A DNA stretch of 64,000 nucleotides from Acidisoma sp965199065 (GCF_965199065.1 NZ_CBDAQN010000003.1:682001-746000), one strand, 5' to 3'. Shown: positions 9,113 to 18,186, counted from the stretch's first letter. The notes: generated by a model from the letters alone, not told the origin. Numbers and translations are program-made.

Positions 9113-9140
9113 CGGAGGCGCCCCGACTGGGGCGCCTCCG
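9113..9140 (+). terminator. Terminator-like hairpin after the GT4 gene
   Basis: A perfect 12-bp inverted repeat, CGGAGGCGCCCC and its complement, around a 4-base loop (GACT), starting 12 bases after the stop codon. Only a weak T run follows, so its strength as an intrinsic terminator is uncertain. Confidence 0.7.
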
Positions 9141-9195
9141 ACCCCATCTTCCAGGCTCAATCCATATCACTAGACGCTAGCCATACAAAGGCAGG

Positions 9196-9219
9196 CCGGC
9201 TGCAGGAAACTGCAGCCGG
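9196..9219. terminator. Second perfect hairpin, possible bidirectional terminator
   Basis: A perfect 10-bp inverted repeat (CCGGCTGCAG and its complement) closed by a GAAA tetraloop. It lies between the rightward glycosyltransferase and the leftward flippase gene, so it could stop transcription from either side. No clear T tract follows. Confidence 0.45.
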
Positions 9220-9350
9220 TTAAAGGCGCGCGCCTTAGAGCGCTTGGCCACTCCGCCAGATCAAACCCAGCCCGGCCACCGCCTCCCTTACCCGCTCGGA
9301 TGCTGCGCGGCGGCTGCTTGGCGTTACTATCTAGCAACGTAGCCGCGCGA

Positions 9351-9582
9351 GCGGCTGGGGGTGGTCAGCTTGAACCCAGCCCGACAAGCGGCTGGGGGTC
9401 GTCAGCTTGAACGCACCCCCTGGTGAGCGGCTGGGGGTGGTCAGCTTGAACGCACAACCTAATGAGCGGCTTGGGGTGGTCGGCTCGAACGCACCCCCTG
9501 GTGAGCGGCTGGGGGTCGTCAGCTCGAACGTAGCTTCTGGTGAGGGGCTGGGGGTCGTCAGCTTGAACGAAGCCTGACGACC
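9351..9582. repeat. Six-copy tandem repeat, 39-bp unit
   Basis: Six head-to-tail copies start at 9351, 9388, 9427, 9466, 9505 and 9544. Copies 2 to 5 are 39 bases and copy 1 is 37. Each begins with GCGGCTGGGGGTNGTCAGCT or a one- or two-base variant. The 39-base unit keeps the reading frame; on the minus strand two frames stay open, one reading a 13-residue unit (GCVQADDPQPLTR type). The flippase stop codon lies inside the last copy. No ribosome site or independent gene start supports translation of the array. Confidence 0.9.
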
Positions 9583-10892
9583 AGGCTTCCGAAAACATCC
9601 ACAACCTGCCGAGGCGTCTTCGTCACCGCACGGAACGCATTGGTCGTGAACACGCGCTCATTCCTGTACAGGAAGATTAAAAACGCCGCGCAGTGGATGG
9701 CTTCCGTGAGGATAAGGGCGATGGCGGCGCCCGGCGCTCCCAGGGCGCGACAGAACACCGCCAGCAGCACAAGATAGATCGCCGTGCAGACCAGCGTGAT
9801 CCGGGAAACCGCGCGATTCCAGCCCAGGGGAATGAGGAACTGGCGAGAGAGCGTCCCCGCCACGCCGGTCAGCAGCGGCAAGGCCGAAAGCCAGCGCAGG
9901 ACCTCCGCCGATTCACTGAAGCGCGGGCCGAGGACCAGCGTGACGATCGGGACGGCGCCGAAGAAGAAGACTACGGTGAGCAGCAGGGCGAACATGATCT
10001 GGACCGCCAGGAACGGCCCGGCGACACGGGCCGCCGCTTCACGCGAGCGGGCCATGAGGGCGTTGACCCGCGGATACATGACCATGCTGAGCGGCACGAT
10101 GAGCGCCATGACGATGCGGGCGATGCGGTCGGCGCCGGCGAAGAGGCCGACTGCCGTGGCACCTGAGGCGAAGGTGAGAAATAGCGGCGCCGCGGTGGAG
10201 TAGGCGATCCAACTGCTCTGCGACAGGAAGTAGTGCCGGTAGTCCCAGATCTGACGGGCCGCGGCGCCGATGTGCAGCTGCGGTTTGCCCATGTCGAGGA
10301 CCCTGCAGGCTATGAAGAACCCCGCAAGGCCGCCGGCGATCGAACCAACACCCTGCAAGGCGCAGGCGATCCAGGTGTCGGCAGGTCCATGCACCAGAAC
10401 GAAGGTCAGGACAACGCCGAGGGCGCGTCCGCCAACCGAGTACAACGTAAACAGCGCCATCCGCTCGAGGCCCTGCATAAGCCAGTCGACGCTGAAGACC
10501 GCGCCGACGATGTTCAAAATCCCCGGCAGCAGGAGGTAGATCGGGCTCGGCACCCGATGCAGGCCGATGACCGCGATGAGCACCAAGGTCGCGCCAAGAG
10601 ACAGCAGGGCCTTGGCGGCCATAGTCTGCCAGAAGATGCGCCGGATCGTCGCGATGTCGCCATTGGCCTGAGCGATGTCACGGGTCGAGCCGAGCGAGAA
10701 GCCCCAGTCGATGACCAGGAAAAGGTAGGCGTTGATGCTGATCACGAAGGCCAGCACGCCGTAATCCGCCACGCCGAGCATGCGTGTGAGGTATGGCACG
10801 TTGATCAGGGCCAGGATGTAGCCGCTCGCCTGGAAGACGGTCGTAGACGCAAGATTCCGGAGGAACCCTTTCGCGGAAGACGGATCAGGCAT
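9558..10892 (-). CDS. Wzx-type oligosaccharide flippase (polysaccharide biosynthesis protein)
   Basis: A 444-residue integral membrane protein with about 12-14 hydrophobic helices and no soluble domain. The N-terminal part (NLASTTVFQASGYILALINV, PYLTRMLGVADYGVLAF) matches Wzx/RfbX flippases of the MOP superfamily. It moves undecaprenyl-linked repeat units across the inner membrane. The start is best placed at 10892, where GAGG lies five bases before the ATG; ATGs at 10895 and 10952 are alternatives. The last codons and the stop fall inside the 39-bp repeat array, so the C-terminal six residues derive from repeat sequence. The head faces the glf gene across a 410-bp gap. Confidence 0.9.
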   Translation of the reverse strand: MPDPSSAKGFLRNLASTTVFQASGYILALINVPYLTRMLGVADYGVLAFVISINAYLFLVIDWGFSLGSTRDIAQANGDIATIRRIFWQTMAAKALLSLGATLVLIAVIGLHRVPSPIYLLLPGILNIVGAVFSVDWLMQGLERMALFTLYSVGGRALGVVLTFVLVHGPADTWIACALQGVGSIAGGLAGFFIACRVLDMGKPQLHIGAAARQIWDYRHYFLSQSSWIAYSTAAPLFLTFASGATAVGLFAGADRIARIVMALIVPLSMVMYPRVNALMARSREAAARVAGPFLAVQIMFALLLTVVFFFGAVPIVTLVLGPRFSESAEVLRWLSALPLLTGVAGTLSRQFLIPLGWNRAVSRITLVCTAIYLVLLAVFCRALGAPGAAIALILTEAIHCAAFLIFLYRNERVFTTNAFRAVTKTPRQVVDVFGSLVVRLRSS

Positions 10893-11303
10893 CATTACCT
10901 CGTGGAATGGCTCTAGGAGCCTCGCCATGAACGGCTGGGTCGCCATTCGCACCGTCGAAGGCTATAGGAGCGTCAAGTTCGGCTAAGAAGTACCTCATTG
11001 GAGCGGTTCTCTCAGCTGAATAGGTGAGAGAACGGGCGAAACCGGCGCCGTTCTCTCTGCCGCGGGACGGCACCAGACGACAGCCTCGCGCACCGAAAGG
11101 CCGCCGTTGCCGCTCCCAGGAAAACTGCGCCGTCTATCCGAGTAAAATGAGGTCGTGATGCAAGGAATCGCCGGAACTCCGATAGGTTCGATGGAGCCCG
11201 GCGTAGCGCGGGGCGATGGACGAAAAATACTCGTCTTTTTTGACGACCCGTGCTTCGTAGGCCCGCCTGAACAGAAGTCACCTCAACTTGTTCCGTGGAG
11301 TGA
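10893..11303. other. Divergent control region between wzx and glf
   Basis: About 410 bases between two divergent start codons. Open frames here have no protein features. A GGAG lies just before the glf start. No reliable promoter elements, repeats or riboswitch fold could be identified by eye. Confidence 0.4.
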
Positions 11304-12512
11304 ATGCCTATGCTCGATCTGATCCGCGACTGCGACGTAGTGATCGTCGGTTCCGGCTTTTCAGGCGCCGTCATCGCCGAACGCTGCAGTTCCGAGCTCG
11401 GTCTCCGCAGTGTCATCATCGAACGCCGGTCACATGCCGGCGGCAACTCCTATTCGGAGCCCGACCCCGACACCGGCATCGAGGTCCACAAGTACGGCGC
11501 CCACCTTTTCCACACCGGCAACAAGGATGTGTGGAACTACATCAACCGTTTTACGAGCTTCACCGACTACAAGCATCGCGTGCTGTCGGTGCATCGCGAC
11601 CAGGTTTTCGCGATGCCGATCAACCTGCTCACGATCTGCCAGTTTTTTGGCAAGTACATGACGCCTGCCGAAGCCCGGGCCCTGATCGAGGGGCAGCGTG
11701 CGGAGATGGCGGGCCGCGCCCCCCGCAATCTTGAAGAAAAGGCCATATCGCTGATCGGCCGGCCGCTCTACGAGGCCTTCATTCGCGGCTACACCATCAA
11801 GCAGTGGCAGACGGACCCGCGCGACCTGCCGGAGACGATCATAACCCGGCTGCCCGTTCGGTTGACCTTCGACACCCGCTACTTCGAGGATCGTCATGAA
11901 GGCCTACCCACAGATGGCTATGCCCGGATCTTCGACCGCATGCTGGCCAGCGACGACATCCAGGTCATGCTGGACACGGATTTCTTCACCCTCCGCGCCG
12001 AGATCGAGGCAATGGGTAAGTTGATCTTCTACAGCGGTCCCATCGACCGCTACTTCGACTACCGGTTTGGCGAGCTGGGATGGCGCACGGTCGACTTCGA
12101 ACGAGAGGTTCTTGCCCAGAAGGATTTCCAGGGCGCTCCCGTCATCAACTATGCGGATGAGACCGTGCCCTTCACGCGCATTCTCGAATTCCGGCACATG
12201 CACCCGGAGCGGCAATACGCCGAGGACAAGACAGTCATCTTCCGGGAGTATTCGCGCTTCGCCGGCGCTCAGGACGAGCCCTATTACCCGATCGGCCGAG
12301 AGGGGGATAAGGATATGTATGAGAAATATCAGGCATTGGCGGATGCCGAGACCAAGGTGGTCTTCGGGGGCAGGCTCGGGACCTATCGCTATCTGGATAT
12401 GCATCAGGCCATCGGCGCCGCCCTCTCGATCTTCGAGAGAGCGATCAAGCCCCGCTTCAATACCGCTGCAGGTCCTGTCGCCGCCGGGAGCACCAACCGC
12501 GCGCCGAGTTGA
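11304..12512 (+). CDS. glf: UDP-galactopyranose mutase
   Basis: A 402-residue flavoenzyme converting UDP-galactopyranose to UDP-galactofuranose. Evidence: the FAD-binding DVVIVGSGFSGAVIAER (GSGFSG at residues 16-21), IIERRSHAGGNSY, and the family-specific YGAHLFHT. Further blocks are FIRGYTIKQW, RFNTRY-like RLTFDTRYFEDRHEGLPTDG, TEY-like RILEFRHMHP and GGRLGTYRYLDMHQAIG near the C-terminus. Together with galE it implies galactofuranose in the exported polysaccharide or another surface glycan. The start at 11304 follows GGAG by about seven bases; 11310 is an alternative. The gene is alone on its strand between wzx and the HigA-like gene. Confidence 0.93.
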   Translation: MPMLDLIRDCDVVIVGSGFSGAVIAERCSSELGLRSVIIERRSHAGGNSYSEPDPDTGIEVHKYGAHLFHTGNKDVWNYINRFTSFTDYKHRVLSVHRDQVFAMPINLLTICQFFGKYMTPAEARALIEGQRAEMAGRAPRNLEEKAISLIGRPLYEAFIRGYTIKQWQTDPRDLPETIITRLPVRLTFDTRYFEDRHEGLPTDGYARIFDRMLASDDIQVMLDTDFFTLRAEIEAMGKLIFYSGPIDRYFDYRFGELGWRTVDFEREVLAQKDFQGAPVINYADETVPFTRILEFRHMHPERQYAEDKTVIFREYSRFAGAQDEPYYPIGREGDKDMYEKYQALADAETKVVFGGRLGTYRYLDMHQAIGAALSIFERAIKPRFNTAAGPVAAGSTNRAPS

Positions 12513-12569
12513 CCCAATACTCGCGGTCGGGGCGCGCCTCTTCCTTGGCCTGAGCCCAGGAGGCGGCGC

Positions 12570-13016
12570 TCAGCCGATGCTGGTGCGCCCGTCCCCGTCG
12601 ACAGGCCGGCCCCATGAGGCCACGTCATGCGGCGGGAAGTCGCTCGCCGGAAGTTCCACCGCGTCTGGAACGCTAGCCGGCGAAGACTTGGCCAGACGCC
12701 GCATGGCCATCCCTTGTCCGAGGGATGCGGGCCGAGCGGAAGCCTCGGCCGGAATTGCGCGGGCATCCACCAGGTTCTGTGGCCCGACAAAACGATCGTA
12801 GTCAGCCTGCATCTTGAGCCAAAACTCGTCGCCGGTTTTGAACAGACGGCCGAGCATTCCGGCTGTGCTCGCCGAGATCGGTTTCTCGCGGGTCAGGATC
12901 GTGTAGAAGACCTGCAATGAGATGCCGAGAAGCCGGGCCACTTCCCCGTCGCTCCGCCCGGTTGCAGGCATGAGCACTTCATTAAGGAAGTCAGCGGGAT
13001 GAGGCGGAGCGTTCAT
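12570..13016 (-). CDS. HigA-like XRE-family antitoxin, C-terminally extended, no toxin partner
   Basis: A 148-residue protein. Residues 1-80 follow the HigA pattern: PPHPADFLNEVLMPATGRSD, then a helix-turn-helix (EVARLLGISLQVFYTILTRE) and GDEFWLKMQADYDRF. HigA proteins repress their own operon and neutralise the HigB ribosome-dependent mRNase. About 65 disordered-looking residues rich in Ala, Ser and Pro follow, which the usual ~95-105-residue family lacks. No higB-like frame is found within 180 bases upstream or downstream, so it is an orphan and may act as a plain repressor. Start: ATG 13016, with a GTG one codon before it. Confidence 0.75.
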   Translation of the reverse strand: MNAPPHPADFLNEVLMPATGRSDGEVARLLGISLQVFYTILTREKPISASTAGMLGRLFKTGDEFWLKMQADYDRFVGPQNLVDARAIPAEASARPASLGQGMAMRRLAKSSPASVPDAVELPASDFPPHDVASWGRPVDGDGRTSIG

Positions 13017-13201
13017 CACGTCTGAAACATCCTATAGATCCGATCCATCCAGGAAGGCTCGTAGTTACGCCTCGCTACACATGTCACAATCGTGCTCAAA
13101 TTGCCACCTAAAAGTGACGAAGCCGCAACTTCGGCGTTAGATGATTTAAACGAGACAAATGGCCGCGCCAAGCAAGTATTGGCCAAGGACCCGACCGCCC
13201 G

Positions 13202-14521
13202 TCAGTTCAGCAATGCTATAATGACCGCGTGATCGGAGAGCGACAGCTGAACCCGGCTGGCGCCCTGGAGGGTTTCGAGGGGGTTGGTTCCCGCAGTGAT
13301 ATCGTAGGTTGCGACGGTGCGATGAACGCTGCCGAACGTGATTGTCACGGGGTCGGATCCATGCACCCGCTCGTCCCAGACGACCAGATCGAACTCCCCG
13401 TCGCTCTTTTGCAGCAGGAGGTCGTGAACTGTCGGCGGCTGGTTCTGCAGCGCGTAGCTAAGCCCGCCCGGGTGAGGAAGCGCCTTGTCATCCGCGAGGA
13501 TCGTTGTGAGGTTATGGATGTCGACCGCCGCCGGTTTAGGCGTTTCGTCATGATAAAGGCCCTGGTGGCCTTGCCCGCCCTCTCCGTCGCGCAATTCATA
13601 GATGAAGGTATAGCGCCAGCCGCGCTTGAACTGAGCCAGGTAGGTATTGGTCAGCACCTTGCCTTGAACCGTTTCGCCTCCCGGATCGGAAACGGAATCC
13701 CATCCCGTTTCGGTAGTGACCTTCGGCACGCTAACCAGGCGTGCGATCTTGTATCCCTGGAAATGCCTGAACCAGGTTAGGCCGCAATTACCATACAGGC
13801 CGTCCCAGCGCCCGTTCAGGATGGGGTCCGCCGCACTCCACGCCTGGTTGTCGCCGTACCCTCCATGAACTCCGGAGACGTAGTTGTGGATGTTTACAGC
13901 ATCGGAAAACCGGGTTCCTGGCGGGAATACCGTGCCGCCACCCGCAGGCACCGTCCGATACTGCAGGCCGACATCATCCGTCTCGGCCCCGGTCTCCGAC
14001 ACTCCGAAAACGGGATAGGGCGCCAGCAGCGGGCTGGCCTTCATGCTGGAGTACAAGGCCGCCTGGAAAGCTCCGACGGCGTACCAACTATGTCCCGAGC
14101 CTCCGCCCTGCTCGCCCTTGTAGGTGATGGGAAAGTTGTTGGGCTCATTGGGCCCTTCGACCGCCAGGAGTGCCCCCGCCTTCGCCAGAACCGCGGCTGA
14201 GGCGACGAGTCCTTCGAGATCACCGCCGCCGTTTATAACAAAATGGACCCCGGTCGCCTTTGCGATGGCAACCTCGCCGTCGGCGTGACGCTCACCATCC
14301 CGGACCTCGCGGATGCCGAGGTAGCGCAGCGGGTCGATATAGCTTGTCGAGTTGTAACCCTGATCGACATGGGTATTCACGCCGAGGGAATTCAGGAACG
14401 TCGCGGCACTGACCGACCGCGTGAACACGGGCCTCGTCTCGCCCGCGGCGCTGGCTCCCTCCGGCAGGAGAAGGAAGGCCAGCGCACAGACCAAGCGTCC
14501 GAGGCGTCTAAGGCGGACCAC
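13202..14521 (-). CDS. Secreted clan GH-A-like glycoside hydrolase
   Basis: About 439 residues with an N-terminal signal peptide (basic VVRLRRLGR, hydrophobic LVCALAFLLLP, cut near GASAAG). LAVEGPNEPNNF carries the Asn-Glu-Pro of the acid/base catalyst and VPKVTTETGWDS the probable nucleophile Glu, the pair expected of clan GH-A retaining glycosidases such as GH39 or GH5. The substrate is unknown. Co-location with the repeat-unit genes suggests it trims or releases the polysaccharide in the periplasm. The start is a GTG three bases after the stop of the sugar transferase, or a TTG overlapping that stop, so translation is probably coupled. An upstream extension to 14671 lies within the previous gene and is unlikely. 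Confidence 0.72.
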   Translation of the reverse strand: MVRLRRLGRLVCALAFLLLPEGASAAGETRPVFTRSVSAATFLNSLGVNTHVDQGYNSTSYIDPLRYLGIREVRDGERHADGEVAIAKATGVHFVINGGGDLEGLVASAAVLAKAGALLAVEGPNEPNNFPITYKGEQGGGSGHSWYAVGAFQAALYSSMKASPLLAPYPVFGVSETGAETDDVGLQYRTVPAGGGTVFPPGTRFSDAVNIHNYVSGVHGGYGDNQAWSAADPILNGRWDGLYGNCGLTWFRHFQGYKIARLVSVPKVTTETGWDSVSDPGGETVQGKVLTNTYLAQFKRGWRYTFIYELRDGEGGQGHQGLYHDETPKPAAVDIHNLTTILADDKALPHPGGLSYALQNQPPTVHDLLLQKSDGEFDLVVWDERVHGSDPVTITFGSVHRTVATYDITAGTNPLETLQGASRVQLSLSDHAVIIALLN

Positions 14522-14523
14522 CC

Positions 14524-15996
14524 TCAATGGGCGCCAGTACGTCCCAACACAGCCGGGAGTGTCTTCAGAAGGACCGCGATGTCCAGCCACACCGTCCAGT
14601 TGTTGACGTACCAGACATCGAGCTGGACGCGGCGGGTGTACGAGGTGTTGCTCCGCCCGCTGACCTGCCACAGCCCTGTCACGCCGGGGCGCGTATTATA
14701 GTAGTGGGCGATGTCCTCTCCGTAGAAGCGCACTTCGCTCTCCACGATCGGGCGGGGCCCCACCAGGCTCATCTGCCGCAGTAGAACGTTGATCAGCTGA
14801 GGCAGCTCGTCGAGGCTCGTCTTGCGCAGGAACTTGCCGATGGACGTAACCCGCGGATCGTTTTTCAGCTTCTGCGTCGCATGCCATTCCGCGGCGAGGG
14901 CCGGATCGCGCTCCAGCGCTTCCTTCAGCATCTGGTCGCCGTTGATGACCATCGTGCGGAACTTCAGGCAGTAGAACGGCTTGCCGCCGATGCCAATGCG
15001 CCGATGAGCGAAGAACATCGGCCCACCGCTGCCGAGGTTCATCAGGGCGACGAGCAGGAACACGGGGCTCGACAAAAGGAGCAGGACGGCCGCGGCAGCA
15101 ACGTCGATCACGCTCTTGAGGACCTGGGAGGCGTGCCGGGACATCCCGTCCCGGGCAGAGAGCATGACGACATCATGACTGAAGAAACGCGTCGCCTGCC
15201 AGCCGAACGCCGGGAATGCATGCGGCTCCGGTGCGATTGCGAAGGGAACGCGCTCCCGCAAGGCGCACTCGATCAACTGGCGCTGAAGCGCGCGGTCACC
15301 ATCGAGCGCCAAAAGAATACGGTCGCCGTTAAAGCGCTCGAGCAGCGGCCAGAGGCGCGGACCCTCCTGCCGGACCACCAGAGCCTGCGGCTCGACCCGT
15401 CCGACTACGGCGTAACCGAGGCCGGGATCGGAGGCCAAGGCAGCCTCGACCGCGATGGCACCCTCGCCGCCGCCCACCAGGACGACGGAAAGCCGCCATG
15501 CACCGACCTGCACAAGGAGATACTTGGCGACGGCGTTTCCGATCGTTGCCATGATCGGGAAAAGCATCATGGTCAGCATGGCCGGCAGGCGAGCCAGGAA
15601 GTCGTGGTTCAAGCCGCCGACCAGGGCCTCGGCAAGAAATGCCCAGAAGCTCGCCCCGAACATGAGCTGCACTTCCGCCCAGAACGGGATGCGATCGGTG
15701 TAGCGACCCTTGATCGCGAGGTAGGTCACCGTTGCCCCGAAGAGAATCGCCACGTCGTGGAGGCCGTTCGTGGCGCTGGCCAGCCGCGCTCCTCCGGGCA
15801 GGAGATTGAAGCCGCTCAACACGAGCGCGGCGGCAAGCCCGACAGCAAAGAAGTCGGCGGCGAGGATGGAAACCATACAGGTGATGGGCGACACGCCCGG
15901 GGCCGGCTTTGACCGGGCATCCTGTCGCCTCGACCGAGCATCCTGCCGAACCGCCGCCATAGCTTCAGCAACGTCATGACTCTTCGGTACTGCCAA
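14524..15996 (-). CDS. Undecaprenyl-phosphate sugar-1-phosphate transferase (WbaP/PssY type)
   Basis: A 490-residue initiating enzyme that moves a sugar 1-phosphate (often galactose or glucose) from its UDP donor to undecaprenyl phosphate. Four to five N-terminal membrane helices and a CoA-binding-like middle (VVLVGGGEGAIAVEA) precede the transferase domain. That domain shows SPVFLLVALMNLGSGGPMFF, KFRTMV, KTSLDELPQLINVL and MSLVGPRPIVESE, which is diagnostic. RPGVTGLWQVSGRSNTSY marks the long PglC/WbaP family. The start is TTG with a GGGAGA ribosome site five bases upstream. The N-terminus carries a duplicated RQDARS heptad. It begins the repeat unit in this locus and is probably coupled to the glycosidase gene that follows. 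Confidence 0.93.
   Translation of the reverse strand: MAVPKSHDVAEAMAAVRQDARSRRQDARSKPAPGVSPITCMVSILAADFFAVGLAAALVLSGFNLLPGGARLASATNGLHDVAILFGATVTYLAIKGRYTDRIPFWAEVQLMFGASFWAFLAEALVGGLNHDFLARLPAMLTMMLFPIMATIGNAVAKYLLVQVGAWRLSVVLVGGGEGAIAVEAALASDPGLGYAVVGRVEPQALVVRQEGPRLWPLLERFNGDRILLALDGDRALQRQLIECALRERVPFAIAPEPHAFPAFGWQATRFFSHDVVMLSARDGMSRHASQVLKSVIDVAAAAVLLLLSSPVFLLVALMNLGSGGPMFFAHRRIGIGGKPFYCLKFRTMVINGDQMLKEALERDPALAAEWHATQKLKNDPRVTSIGKFLRKTSLDELPQLINVLLRQMSLVGPRPIVESEVRFYGEDIAHYYNTRPGVTGLWQVSGRSNTSYTRRVQLDVWYVNNWTVWLDIAVLLKTLPAVLGRTGAH
15911..15952. repeat. 21-bp tandem duplication in the sugar-transferase 5' end
   Basis: Two adjacent copies (15911-15931 and 15932-15952) share GACCG-GCATCCTG cores with four or so mismatches, duplicating a seven-residue RQDARS-(R/K) segment. 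The duplication keeps the reading frame and lies in the cytoplasmic N-terminal tail. Confidence 0.8.
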
Positions 15997-16773
15997 CGCA
16001 CTCTCCCAACGACAATCAACTGCGTGGGGAGATTTTTAGTTGCGCTGCACCACCGCGGAGATGTCGCAGTTCGGACGCACCCGGTTGAGTGAAAACGCTA
16101 ATTTTTGCGCGTAACGGATGATGACTAAGCGCCCTTGGCAGTACTCCGGGAACGAGAAGATTAGAAACGAGGCGAATTTCGCCGTGTCCGGAAGGCAGTC
16201 GCAATACAACCGAACTAAGTCGGGCGATGAAAAGAGATCCTACTTTTCATCATTGCGGATCATGTTTTGCGCGTAACCGATCCTCCGGCTGATGTCGGAA
16301 AGTGCCAAGGCCCGATCATCCCTGCCTAGGTGGGCAGACCTCCCTATCAGGATTGATTCGGTGGCGGAGCTTCCACCCGTTGACCATCGATCAGGCAACC
16401 GGCCGCCCGCGGTTCTTGCTAGAATCCCTCTTTACCCGCTAGGGTTAGATGACTCGGGGGTAATCTTCAGACCTCGATGGACTGGCACTGAGGGCTGCTT
16501 GCTCAGTGCCACTTCCGGGTTGACGTGGGCTTAGGCGCTGCAGCAGAAGGTTGAGAGTATCGGGATGTCGCCACTCATGGGCCAGGGTAAACGGCTGATA
16601 CCGTGCGCGGTCAGGGCATTGCCAACTTCAAAATCAAAAGGCACATTGAAATCAGTCATTTGCTCGTGTAGCTCGTGACCGTGGCTTCGCCTCGCATGGA
16701 CCCTCGTTTTAGGGATCTTCGCGCCGGGGGAAGTTCGCGGGGGGGGCTGCCGCCCATACTTACGGACTTCAGG
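15997..16773. other. Divergent EPS control region with a duplicated 13-base element
   Basis: About 780 bases separate the leftward sugar-transferase operon from the rightward beta-barrel gene. The 13-mer TTTTGCGCGTAAC occurs at 16103-16115 and again at 16265-16277, in the same orientation, 162 bases apart. It could be a binding site for one of the local regulators; this is inference only. Short open frames here lack protein features. The region is visibly less GC-rich than the genes. Confidence 0.5.
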
Positions 16774-18186
16774 ATGGCGAACCTGGACCATATTTGCAAC
16801 GCCGGCGCTCGGACGGATCAGCCTTTGAGACAGACTCTGTCGCTACAGTTCGACCGCAGGTTGCGTGGAGGATGTCCCAATTGGAAATGGGCCCTCCTGT
16901 GTACGGCCGCGGTGCTGGCCTACGCCAGCCCGGCCAAGGCGCAGACAACCTCGAACGCTTATTTCCCGGTCGGCATCTCGGGCTACGATCAGGATTTGGG
17001 TGTGACGGTTCTGTCCCGTATCCGTTCGGGGTATCAGGAGCAGGGCGTCCAGCTCGGCTCCTTCACCGTTCGTCCGGACCTCGACCAGTCGATTTTCGAT
17101 AATACGAACGTCAACGGCACCTCCGGTTCGGGCGGTGGCAGTTGGGGCTCCGACACCGCGGCCAGCATCTCGGCTGGCTCCGACTGGGATCGGAACAGCC
17201 TCAACGCGTCCGCCGGCGTCGACCGCACGCAGTTCTTCGCGCTTCCGAGCGAAAGCTACACCAATTGGAACGTCGGCCTCGGTGGGGGCTACACGATCGG
17301 CGACAGTGAGCTTACAGCCAGCTATTCCCATTCCAGCTACAATCAGCTCGGCACGACCATCGGTTTTCAGCAATCCTCAATCCCCGCGCTCGATACGACG
17401 GATACCGGGGAGCTTAGCTATAGCTTCAACTTGGGGCGGTTCGCAGTAACGCCGACGCTCGACCTCAGCGCCTATCGTTTCGGTCCTATCACGGCTGGTG
17501 GAACCAAGATCAGCCAGACCAATCTCAACCGAAACGTCATCGCCGGCGGCGTCGTCACACGATATGAACTGACCGGCGCGGCCGGCTTGTTGTTCGTAGC
17601 GCGCGGCACAAGCTCGGACTACATCGATCAGCAGCCGGGCCAGGTAAGCAATAACTCGAGCAGCGTACTGTTCCTGGCGGGGCTCGATTATCAGTCGGAA
17701 GCGATCTGGCGCTATAGTCTGCTCGTCGGTGTCGAGAGCACGCACTTCACAGCCTCGCAATACGGCACCTATACGGCACCCATCGTCTCAGCCGATGTCG
17801 TCTACACACCGACCGGCGTGCTGACAGTGACAGGCAGTGCAACCCGCAGCGTTCAGGACACGGATACCACGGGCGACAGCGGCTTCGTGCTCAGTCAGGT
17901 GAACCTCATCCTCGACTATGAGCTGCTGCGCAATGTCCTGCTCGAAGGTCGGGCTGGATTTCAGAATGCGGACTACATCCAGGGCAGCTCGCAGAACAAC
18001 GAAACGGTCGGGGGTGGCGTGACGTGGCTGCTCAACCAGAACGTCCGGCTTTCGGTGAATGACGATTACACCAATCAGGCGTCGCCCGGCAGCAACGAGG
18101 GTAACTTCAACAACGAAGGCATCACCGGCCTAAGCGGCGCCTACACCCAGAACATACTGCTGCTCAGCCTGCATCTCGGCCTGTAA
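16774..18186 (+). CDS. Outer-membrane beta-barrel protein of the EPS locus
   Basis: About 470 residues. A signal peptide (WKWALLCTAAVLAYASPAKA) precedes a mature part made of alternating polar/hydrophobic strands rich in Tyr, Ser, Thr and Gly. The last strand ends in a hydrophobic LLSLHLGL, the C-terminal signature used by BAM. These features fit the outer-membrane beta-barrel family (PF10082-like) often linked to polysaccharide export. It might act as the outer-membrane conduit alongside the short Wza-like lipoprotein, which lacks a barrel. The ATG at 16774 gives an unusually long n-region before the signal peptide; a later start cannot be excluded. Two strong terminator hairpins follow. Confidence 0.75.
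   Translation: MANLDHICNAGARTDQPLRQTLSLQFDRRLRGGCPNWKWALLCTAAVLAYASPAKAQTTSNAYFPVGISGYDQDLGVTVLSRIRSGYQEQGVQLGSFTVRPDLDQSIFDNTNVNGTSGSGGGSWGSDTAASISAGSDWDRNSLNASAGVDRTQFFALPSESYTNWNVGLGGGYTIGDSELTASYSHSSYNQLGTTIGFQQSSIPALDTTDTGELSYSFNLGRFAVTPTLDLSAYRFGPITAGGTKISQTNLNRNVIAGGVVTRYELTGAAGLLFVARGTSSDYIDQQPGQVSNNSSSVLFLAGLDYQSEAIWRYSLLVGVESTHFTASQYGTYTAPIVSADVVYTPTGVLTVTGSATRSVQDTDTTGDSGFVLSQVNLILDYELLRNVLLEGRAGFQNADYIQGSSQNNETVGGGVTWLLNQNVRLSVNDDYTNQASPGSNEGNFNNEGITGLSGAYTQNILLLSLHLGL

Noticed and set aside
9365..9604. 79-residue repeat protein on the minus strand
   Set aside because: It is one frame of the 39-bp repeat array; it begins inside the flippase 3' end with no ribosome site, so translation is not supported.
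12512..13201. A higB toxin next to the HigA-like gene
   Set aside because: Neither strand near the gene encodes a RelE/HigB-type fold; the remaining gaps are below 190 bases.
16292..16534. 80-residue frame upstream of the beta-barrel gene
   Set aside because: No domain or ribosome site, and the composition of the region is non-coding. A real small gene cannot be excluded but is not supported.
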